This document shows positions 1 through 5,400 of a stretch of DNA of 11,564 nucleotides, in pieces. Made by a program: the position numbers and the translations under genes. Positions within the stretch are counted from its first letter, which is position 1. Each line of letters begins with the position of its first letter. Source of the stretch: Deltaproteobacteria bacterium UBA2385 (GTDB taxonomy: Bacteria > Myxococcota_A > UBA796 > UBA2385); the NCBI GenBank assembly GCA_002343455.1, contig DDSR01000207.1, positions 1-11,564 on the forward strand. The letters are read 5' to 3'. A model generated the notes under the pieces. That model ran no database searches. It was not told the origin of the DNA and saw nothing but the letters and a program-made list of their open reading frames with translations.

Positions 1-27
1 GCCCTCCCCTCCACCCCCTCCCGATCC

Positions 28-1080
28 ATGACCGAGCCCGTCGCCTCCCTCTCCGGGGGCCCTCCCGCCGTCCGCGTGCGCGCTGTGCGTGGCCAGGACG
101 GGTCCAGCGTGATCCTGTCGCTGGACCCTCAGATGGAGCTCGATCGGCTCCGGGCGGAGATCCTGCGGGTGCTGGGGCAGACCCCCGAGCGCTGGCGTCA
201 CGCCACCACCCGGCTGGACCTCGGCGATCGCGACCTGGAGCTCTTCGACGTCCGTCGCCTCGTCCACCTGCTGCGGGACGAGCTGGCCATGTCGGTGGTG
301 GCCATCTACAGCAGCCCCCGCGCGGTTCATCGGTTCGTCGCGCGGGAGCTCAAGCTGCAGGTCCTGGTGCGGGATCCGGCCGAGGACCAGGGGGACGAGG
401 AGCTGGCAGGGCCCACCGTCGGGCTGTCGACCGAGGACGAGCCCACCCGACCGGCTGGCGAGGTCGACGTCGTCGTGCTCGACGAGGTCGGGGACTACGA
501 GGACAGCCCCGGCGCCACGGCCGTCACCCGGCAGACCGAGCGGGTCCTCCTCTCCGAGGACGCCCCCACCCTGGTGGTGGTCGATCCCTCGTCCGCCGAG
601 CTGGTCGAGGGCGACGGGCCCACCACCCCCGAAGACCCCGCCGAGCCGGTCAGCCTGCCCGTGCAGCCCGCGCCGCTCAGCCTGGCCGGGGGGCGGCGCA
701 GCATGAGCATCGGGCGCACGCTGCGCGGCGGCCAGCGGGTCAGCTTCGCGGGGGACGTCATCGTCTTCGGGGACGTCAACCCCGGCGCTACCATCGAGGC
801 CGGCGGCAACATCCTCGTCCTGGGCAGCCTGCGCGGCCTCGCCCACGCGGGCATGCACGGCGACCCGCGGGCCGTCATCATCGCCTTCGAGCTCCGCCCC
901 ACCCAGCTCCGCATCGCCGGCTGCATCGCCTTCCCGGGCGAGGGCCGCAGCGCGCGCGGCTTCCAGCCCGAGCTGGCCTGGGTGCAGGGCGATCGCATCG
1001 CCATCGAGGACTACACCGGCCGGCTGCCCGGCCCCCTGTCTGCCGCCGACCCGGCGGAATCACCACGGAGAGACCTATGA
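28..1080 (+). CDS. minC: Septum site-determining protein MinC (long-linker form)
   Basis: MinC inhibits FtsZ polymerisation away from midcell and is brought to the membrane by MinD. The 350-residue product has an N-terminal FtsZ-antagonising domain (about residues 13-115) and a C-terminal beta-helix domain (about 225-330). The latter shows the family hallmarks: RGGQRVSFAGDVIVFGDVN (233-251), GGNILVLGSLRG (259-270) and HAGMHGD (273-279). This domain binds MinD. Between them is a linker of about 105 residues, rich in Asp, Glu and Pro. Typical MinC proteins are about 230 residues with a short linker, so this one is clearly enlarged. The ATG at 28 is the first in frame. Bases 1-27 are pyrimidine-rich and show no clear Shine-Dalgarno sequence, so the start is less certain than the family call. 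The stop overlaps the minD start (ATGA at 1077-1080), implying translational coupling in a minCDE operon. Confidence 0.95.
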   Translation: MTEPVASLSGGPPAVRVRAVRGQDGSSVILSLDPQMELDRLRAEILRVLGQTPERWRHATTRLDLGDRDLELFDVRRLVHLLRDELAMSVVAIYSSPRAVHRFVARELKLQVLVRDPAEDQGDEELAGPTVGLSTEDEPTRPAGEVDVVVLDEVGDYEDSPGATAVTRQTERVLLSEDAPTLVVVDPSSAELVEGDGPTTPEDPAEPVSLPVQPAPLSLAGGRRSMSIGRTLRGGQRVSFAGDVIVFGDVNPGATIEAGGNILVLGSLRGLAHAGMHGDPRAVIIAFELRPTQLRIAGCIAFPGEGRSARGFQPELAWVQGDRIAIEDYTGRLPGPLSAADPAESPRRDL

Positions 1081-1895
1081 GCGAGTGCATCGTCATCACA
1101 TCGGGCAAGGGCGGCGTCGGCAAGACCACGACGACGGCCAACCTCGGCGTCGCGCTGGCCCAGCAGGGCCGCTCCGTGGTCGTGGTGGACGCGGACATCG
1201 GTCTGCGCAACCTCGACGTCATCCTGGGCCTCGAGAACCGCATCGTCTACGACCTCGTCCATGTCATCGAGGGCACCTGCCGCCTGAAGCAGGCCCTCAT
1301 CCGGGACAAGCGGCTGGAGAACCTCAGCCTGCTGCCGGCGGCCCAGACCCGCGACAAGAACGCCGTCACGCCGGACCAGATGCGCGAGCTGATCGCCCAG
1401 ATCAAGGGCGTCGCCGACTACGTGCTGGTCGACTGCCCCGCCGGGATCGAGCAGGGCTTCAAGAACGCCGTCGCCGGCGCCGACCGGGCGATCATCGTCA
1501 CCACCCCCGAGGTCAGCGCCATCCGCGACGCGGACCGCATCATCGGCATGGTCGAAGCCGCCGAGCTGCCCGAGCCGCAGCTCATCATCAACCGCTTCCG
1601 GGCCAAGATGGTCGAGCGCGGCGACATGATGAACAAGGACGACATCCTGGAGATCCTGGCGATCCCGCTGATCGGCGTGGTCCCCGATCACGAGGACATC
1701 ATCGTCAGCGCCAACCGCGGCATGCCGGTCGCCTTCGACGACAACAGCATCGTGGGCGAGGCCTACCGCCGCATCGGCCGGCGGCTGGCCGGCGAGCCCG
1801 ATGTCCCCATGCTCGACCTGAGCACCCCTGATGACCTGTGGACGACCGTCAAGCGCTGGATGGGCATGGCCCCGGCGCGGGAGGTGGCGCGATGA
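1077..1895 (+). CDS. minD: Septum site-determining ATPase MinD
   Basis: MinD is a ParA/MinD-family ATPase that dimerises on the membrane when ATP-bound, recruits MinC and is released by MinE. The 272-residue length matches the family. The deviant Walker A motif GKGGVGKTTTT is at residues 10-20, the switch I region DADIGLRNLD at 38-47, and the Walker B aspartate is D119 in DYVLVDCPAG. The last 20 residues (DLWTTVKRWMG and beyond) form the expected amphipathic membrane-targeting helix, here with two Trp residues on the hydrophobic side. The ATG at 1077 overlaps the minC stop and is preceded by GGAG at 1067-1070 with six-base spacing. The stop TGA at 1893-1895 overlaps the minE start, so all three min genes are probably coupled. 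No key residue is missing. Confidence 0.98.
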   Translation: MSECIVITSGKGGVGKTTTTANLGVALAQQGRSVVVVDADIGLRNLDVILGLENRIVYDLVHVIEGTCRLKQALIRDKRLENLSLLPAAQTRDKNAVTPDQMRELIAQIKGVADYVLVDCPAGIEQGFKNAVAGADRAIIVTTPEVSAIRDADRIIGMVEAAELPEPQLIINRFRAKMVERGDMMNKDDILEILAIPLIGVVPDHEDIIVSANRGMPVAFDDNSIVGEAYRRIGRRLAGEPDVPMLDLSTPDDLWTTVKRWMGMAPAREVAR

Positions 1896-2212
1896 TGGAC
1901 CTGTTCAACCGATTCTTCGGCAACCGCGGCGGCGGCGCGCGCAGCAAGGACGAAGCCAAGCAGCGGCTCAAGTTCCTCCTCATCCACGACCAGGTCGACC
2001 TCACGCCGGCCCAGCTCGAGACGATGAAGAACGAGATCCTCGCCGTCATTGGCAAGTACGTCGAGATCGACGCCGACTCCACCGAGTTCAAGCTCGAGCG
2101 CGACGACCACTGCATCGCCCTGGTCAGCAGCGTGCCCGTGCGCCGGGTGGTCGAGCGCCCGGCCTCGGCGCCGATGCCCGCGGCTGAGGCCGAGGCTGCC
2201 CCGGCCGTCTGA
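1892..2212 (+). CDS. minE: Cell division topological specificity factor MinE
   Basis: MinE stimulates MinD ATPase activity and drives the Min oscillation that keeps the Z-ring at midcell. The 106-residue product begins with a hydrophobic membrane-targeting stretch, MMDLFNRFFGNR (1-12). The MinD-contact helix/strand region follows (AKQRLKFLLIHDQVDLTPAQ, 22-41), then the topological specificity domain up to about residue 85. The start is set at the first of two adjacent ATGs: GGGAGGT at 1879-1885 sits six bases upstream, and the ATG overlaps the minD stop. Starting further upstream at 1838 would bury the membrane-targeting N-terminus and is rejected. The end carries an extra Ala/Pro/Glu-rich tail (about 89-106), which makes the protein slightly longer than the usual length near 90 residues. 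Confidence 0.97.
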   Translation: MMDLFNRFFGNRGGGARSKDEAKQRLKFLLIHDQVDLTPAQLETMKNEILAVIGKYVEIDADSTEFKLERDDHCIALVSSVPVRRVVERPASAPMPAAEAEAAPAV

Positions 2213-2224
2213 GAGCGCGGCCGC

Positions 2225-2247
2225 CCGGGCCGGCACGGCCGGCCCGG
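2225..2247. terminator. Possible bidirectional terminator hairpin, minE / modular regulator
   Basis: The 49-bp gap between two converging stop codons (minE at 2212, regulator at 2262) contains a perfect GC-only stem. The arms are 2225-2234 and 2238-2247, ten base pairs each, with a three-base ACG loop. There is no T-run on either side, so it is not a textbook intrinsic terminator. Its position between convergent genes fits a terminator or mRNA-stabilising hairpin. Confidence 0.5.
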
Positions 2248-2261
2248 CCGACTTGAGGCGC

Positions 2262-4202
2262 CTACCTGGCGCGTCGGGTCTTGCGGCAGGTCGGGCAGCC
2301 CTGGCCGGCCACGACCCGGCGCAGGACCGCTTGCTTGAAGCTGTGTCCCTTCGAGCAGCGCCACCAGGCGACGGTGTTGCCGAAGGGGCGCACCTCGAGC
2401 GGGGTCAGCTCGCCGTTCTTGGTCGGGTGCCACTCCGCAGCAATCTCGGGGAACTGGCTCGCGAGCGTGAGCCGGGTCGGGTCGAGGGTGCCTCGGTGCG
2501 CCAGCTTGAGCCCGATCCGAGCGACCTCGGGGTGTCGGGTCGCGATCGAGAGGACCGCGTGCTTGTTGAGGCCGGGGAGGTCGAAGCCAGCCGCCCGGGC
2601 GGCGGTGAGCAGGACCTCGGGCTCGACCATGTCGGTGTAGCCATCGAGGATCTCCACCAGCGCCTGCTGCAGCCGCGCCACCTCCGCCGCGCTCCAGCCG
2701 AGCAGGGCGCGGTGGGTGTAGGAGCCGCGGTCGATCGCGACCAGGTCCTCGTGGGTGGTCAGGGCTCGGGTCACGGCGGGCCCGGGGACGTCCTCCCGCT
2801 CGCCGGCGGCCTCTCGCACCTCGTTGATGCTCATGGGCCTGCCGGCCTGGAGGAGGAGCTCCGCATAGCGGTCGGTGCGCGTCTGGCCGACGTCGACGTG
2901 CCGGACCGTCCCCTCGTCCACCATCGTCACGTCCTCGCCCAGGAGCTGCTCCAGGGCCTCGGCGCTGATGCTGAGCCCGCCCGTGTCCAGGTCGTTCAGC
3001 GCCCGGCCAGGCCAGCCGGCGGAGTGGACCTGCGAGAGCAGCCGGGCCCGGAGCTCGGCCAGGGGGGTCGAGCTGAAGGTGATCACCCCGTAGCGAAGCT
3101 GGGGTTGTTCGCGGTCCACCAGCAGGCAGGCGAGGCCGATGGTGGCGACCGAGTCGAGGTCGCGCTCGGTGAGCAGCTCGTCCAGGCTGAGGACGCGGGC
3201 CCCGAGCTCGGCCTCCAGGGGCTCCAGGAGCTCGGACGCCGCGCGACGGATCGACGCGTCGATCCCGTCCAGGGCGGAGCGGATCCGTTGACGGGCCCGC
3301 TCGCCCGAGACCCCCAGCACCCGCCCCGCTTGCCGGAGCGTGCCTCCGCGGGCCCGCAGGACCAGGGCGGGCCAGTCGCCCTCGGGGGTCGCCGCCCGGG
3401 CGGCCTCGTAAAAGGCCGGGAAGGTGCGCGGCCGCTCCGCGATCCGTTCGTCCTCCTTGCGGGCCCGCTCGACCGAGGTCGTCTCGGCGAGACGGATCTC
3501 CTCGCCCAGGCGCTGGATCATCGGCGCGTGCAGGGTCGCCAGGAGGTCGTCGGGGTCGTCGGGGATGTGCCCCGAGTCAAAGGCCGCGGCGGCGGCCTCC
3601 AGGGTGGTGATCCCGGCCCGTTCGAAGGCCTGGGCCAGCTCGGCCGGGAGCCTCAGCGTGTCGCTCCACGGTCCCGTGCGCCCCTCCCAGCTGCCCAGTG
3701 AGCGAACCAGCGGACCGACCACGCCCTGCTGGGCGCGAGCCTGGTTGACCACGTCGCGCAGCAGCAGCCACTTCTTCAAGCCCACCCCGCGGAGGCTTCG
3801 CACAGCTGGCAGGTCGACCTCGGCCAGCAGCCGCAGCCGGTCGACGCCGAGGCGAGCGAGGAGGGGGATGATCAGGGTCGGCATATCCGCGGGGAGCGGG
3901 GCCTCGGCGGGTCCGGCGGGCTTGGGGGGCAGGCCCGGTGTGGCGGGGCGGTCACCGGTCGCTGACCGGGCGGGGGCGCTCCAGTCCGCGGGAAGCTCGC
4001 CCGAATCGCGGAAGCGCCTGGCGGTCTCGGCGATGAGCTCCTCGATGGTGACCACCTTCATGATCCCGACCCCGGGCAGGCCGCGCACATCGTCGAGGTC
4101 GAGGGACAACAGCTCGCGCGGGGTCCGCACGTCCAGGCGCGCGAGCGTGTTGCGCACAAGGGAGGGCACCTCGCTCGGGGTCAGCAGCTCGTCGAGAGAC
4201 AT
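2262..4202 (-). CDS. Modular DNA-binding regulator: alpha-CTD-like HhH repeats, sigma-4-like HTH, zinc ribbon
   Basis: I do not recognise a named gene, but the 646-residue architecture is readable. Residues about 12-62 and 105-155 each resemble the helix-hairpin-helix of the RNA polymerase alpha C-terminal domain (VRGLPGVGIMKVVTIEEL and VRSLRGVGLKKWLLLRDVV). Residues about 275-312 resemble sigma-70 region 4 (TLRQAGRVLGVSGERARQRI). Residues about 440-500 look like a small winged helix, possibly HARE-HTH-like. The C-terminus (about 580-640) resembles the DUF4379-type zinc ribbon, with CSKGH and CPTC supplying C616, H620, C636 and C639. The ATG at 4202 is chosen because AAGGAA lies six bases upstream and the domain sequence starts directly after it; an upstream in-frame start at 4358 would add 52 low-complexity residues. 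No nuclease or sigma region 2 is seen. A transcription or DNA-binding role is inferred, and its targets are unknown. Confidence 0.85.
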   Translation of the reverse strand: MSLDELLTPSEVPSLVRNTLARLDVRTPRELLSLDLDDVRGLPGVGIMKVVTIEELIAETARRFRDSGELPADWSAPARSATGDRPATPGLPPKPAGPAEAPLPADMPTLIIPLLARLGVDRLRLLAEVDLPAVRSLRGVGLKKWLLLRDVVNQARAQQGVVGPLVRSLGSWEGRTGPWSDTLRLPAELAQAFERAGITTLEAAAAAFDSGHIPDDPDDLLATLHAPMIQRLGEEIRLAETTSVERARKEDERIAERPRTFPAFYEAARAATPEGDWPALVLRARGGTLRQAGRVLGVSGERARQRIRSALDGIDASIRRAASELLEPLEAELGARVLSLDELLTERDLDSVATIGLACLLVDREQPQLRYGVITFSSTPLAELRARLLSQVHSAGWPGRALNDLDTGGLSISAEALEQLLGEDVTMVDEGTVRHVDVGQTRTDRYAELLLQAGRPMSINEVREAAGEREDVPGPAVTRALTTHEDLVAIDRGSYTHRALLGWSAAEVARLQQALVEILDGYTDMVEPEVLLTAARAAGFDLPGLNKHAVLSIATRHPEVARIGLKLAHRGTLDPTRLTLASQFPEIAAEWHPTKNGELTPLEVRPFGNTVAWWRCSKGHSFKQAVLRRVVAGQGCPTCRKTRRAR

Positions 4203-4221
4203 GGGTCGTTCCTTGGTTTCG

Positions 4222-4248
4222 GTCGGGCGATGAGTCAGTCGGGCGATG
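4222..4248 (-). repeat. Tandem 11-bp direct repeat in the regulator leader
   Basis: On the minus strand CATCGCCCGAC occurs twice, at 4248-4238 and 4232-4222, separated by five bases (16-bp period). It sits 20-46 bases upstream of the modular regulator's ATG and before its ribosome binding site. It could be a tandem operator for autoregulation or a leader element. Chance repetition in GC-rich DNA is possible. Confidence 0.45.
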
Positions 4249-4404
4249 GCACCGGGGAGGTTCGGCAGCACGTGTACCGTGCGGGCGCGGTTCTCGCACC
4301 TTTTTTCTTGCGCCCCGGGCGCCGCCGGGACCTGTGGAGAGCGTGCGGACAGGCGCATGGGCGGGCATTCTGGGAAAAATGTTTCGAATCAAAGTCCGTG
4401 TCAG

Positions 4405-4417
4405 CTATCAACGATAG
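4405..4417. promoter_or_regulatory. Inverted repeat CTATC-AAC-GATAG, candidate operator
   Basis: A perfect 5-bp inverted repeat with a three-base spacer lies in the only clearly A/T-richer stretch of the intergenic region, about 200 bp upstream of the modular regulator's start. Size and symmetry fit a dimeric HTH binding site. There is no evidence as to which protein binds. Confidence 0.35.
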
Positions 4418-4459
4418 TCATTCCCGCAGCAGAAGGGGGTGGCCGCAGGCCGAACGGGT

Positions 4460-4491
4460 GGGTGGGGCTGGCTGGGCCCCCAGCCCCACCC
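4460..4491 (-). terminator. Strong hairpin downstream of boxR
   Basis: Twelve-base arms (4460-4471 and 4480-4491) are perfectly complementary around an eight-base loop. The stem lies about 90 bases past the boxR stop in the direction of boxR transcription. No U-tract follows on the minus strand, so termination is inferred from stem strength and position. A smaller GGCC-GCA-GGCC hairpin lies at 4441-4451, and a 7-bp pair (4492-4498 with 4517-4523) precedes it. Confidence 0.45.
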
Positions 4492-4581
4492 GCGAGGGCG
4501 CTGACTTGGTACGACACCCTCGCCGCTGCGGGCGGAACCTCGGCGAGGTGCTCGGGGCCGCGCCCTCGTCCTGACCCCCTC

Positions 4582-5310
4582 TCACCCCGCCACCGCCTCC
4601 ACGACCCCCTCGACCCCCAGCCCGTCGGTGTCCACGACCCGCTCCGCCAGCGCGTACAGCGGCGCCCGCCGCGCCAGCAGCTCGCGCAGCTCTCCCAGCG
4701 GATCGGCCCGCCCCCGCATCGGCCGCAGATCCCCTTGCGCCCGCACCCGCTCCAGCAGCCGCTCGGGCGAGGCCCGCAGCCAGACGGTCCGCGCGCTCTG
4801 CCGCACGCGGCGCCAGGTGGGCTCGGCGGTGACCAGCGAGCCGCCGGTGGCGAGGACCATGGGCCCGGGCTCGGTGAGGACCTCGTCCAGGGCCTGGGCT
4901 TCGAGCTGGCGGTAGCGCTCCTCGCCCCACAGGGCGAAGAGCTCGGCGAGGGGCACGCCGGCGAGGGACTCGATGCGCTGGTCGAGCTCGACGAGGGGGC
5001 CACCCAGGCGCTGGGCGAGGCGCTCGCCGACGCTGCTCTTGCCCGCCCCGCGCATGCCGACGAGGGCGACGCGCTGGGGTCGACCGGGGCCGAGGCCCTC
5101 GAAGAGGGCGGCGAGGGGGAGCTCCAGCACCTCGCAGAGCTCGGCGAGGCGCTGGACGCTGATGTTGGCGGTGCCGCCCTCGAGCTGGACGAGGAAGCGG
5201 GGCGAGACGTGGGCGAGGCGGGCGAGATCGGCCTGGGTCAGGCCGCGCTCCCGGCGCCGCTGGCGCAGGCGCTCGCCGAGGTCGAGCAGGAGTTGTGCAT
5301 TATGTTGCAT
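4582..5310 (-). CDS. boxR: BoxR/BzdR-type benzoyl-CoA-responsive regulator (XRE HTH + shikimate kinase-like domain)
   Basis: Residues about 11-66 form an XRE/Cro HTH (RRERGLTQADLARLAHVS). Residues about 80-240 form a shikimate-kinase-like domain with Walker A GMRGAGKS (85-92). In the known BzdR/BoxR family this second domain does not make shikimate phosphate but binds benzoyl-CoA, releasing repression of benzoate genes. The gene is divergent from boxC with 90 bp between them, which strongly supports the same role here. Several shikimate-kinase positions are retained: D110, R134, GG at 156-157 (the third Gly is S158), R196 and R215. The 242-residue protein is short for the family because the N-terminal extension and the linker between domains are minimal. 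The ATG at 5310 is chosen as the only start just before the HTH; no Shine-Dalgarno sequence is visible. A stand-alone kinase is the alternative, but the HTH and context argue for a regulator. Confidence 0.88.
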   Translation of the reverse strand: MQHNAQLLLDLGERLRQRRRERGLTQADLARLAHVSPRFLVQLEGGTANISVQRLAELCEVLELPLAALFEGLGPGRPQRVALVGMRGAGKSSVGERLAQRLGGPLVELDQRIESLAGVPLAELFALWGEERYRQLEAQALDEVLTEPGPMVLATGGSLVTAEPTWRRVRQSARTVWLRASPERLLERVRAQGDLRPMRGRADPLGELRELLARRAPLYALAERVVDTDGLGVEGVVEAVAG

Positions 5311-5312
5311 GT
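5293..5312. promoter_or_regulatory. TGCAT direct repeats, candidate BoxR operator
   Basis: TGCAT occurs at 5296-5300 and 5306-5310, exactly ten bases apart (one helical turn), followed by a degenerate TTGCG at 5312-5316. BzdR-type regulators are known to recognise direct repeats of TGCA. The repeat covers the first five codons of boxR and lies 12 bases upstream of the proposed boxC -35 box, suiting autoregulation and control of boxC. Binding is inferred. Confidence 0.55.
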
Positions 5313-5321
5313 TGCGGGGGG

Positions 5322-5349
5322 TTGCCAGGGGGGTATCCAGCAGTATAAT
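5322..5349 (+). promoter_or_regulatory. Sigma-70-type promoter of boxCB
   Basis: The -35 box TTGCCA (5322-5327, five of six to consensus) and a perfect -10 box TATAAT (5344-5349) are separated by 16 bp. Transcription would start near 5356, leaving a leader of about 45 bases with AGGAG at 5386-5390 before the boxC ATG at 5401. The A/T-rich -10 stands out sharply in this GC-rich window. Confidence 0.7.
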
Positions 5350-5400
5350 GCGGAACCCGCCAGCCGGCGCCCCCCCTCTCGGCTCAGGAGCCTCGCCCTC

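Larger units (their letters stand above)
4203..4581. other. Intergenic region with regulatory-looking repeats; no convincing gene
   Basis: This 379-bp stretch lies downstream of boxR and upstream of the modular regulator, both on the minus strand. Open frames crossing it give low-complexity, Arg/Pro-rich translations without family resemblance, so I see no gene. It holds an 11-bp direct repeat close to the regulator start, an A/T-richer island at about 4368-4425 where the regulator's promoter probably lies, an inverted repeat (4405-4417) and a strong hairpin (4460-4491). No promoter pair here is good enough to call. Confidence 0.6.

Noticed and set aside
2049..3701. Long plus-strand frame across minE and the modular regulator
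   Set aside because: Low-complexity, Arg/Gly-rich translation that runs over two real genes; a shadow of high GC.
4268..4306. Possible plus-strand intrinsic terminator (GTGCG...CGCAC followed by six T)
   Set aside because: The stem is only five base pairs with an 11-base loop, and no plus-strand gene lies upstream that it could terminate.
4230..4574. 114-codon plus-strand frame in the intergenic region
   Set aside because: Arg/Gly/Ser-rich translation without recognisable domain, no ribosome binding site, and it overlaps hairpins and the direct repeat.
4246..5400. 385-codon N-terminal extension of boxC
   Set aside because: It crosses boxR in antisense and the boxC promoter; BoxC homology and the ribosome binding site place the start at 5401.
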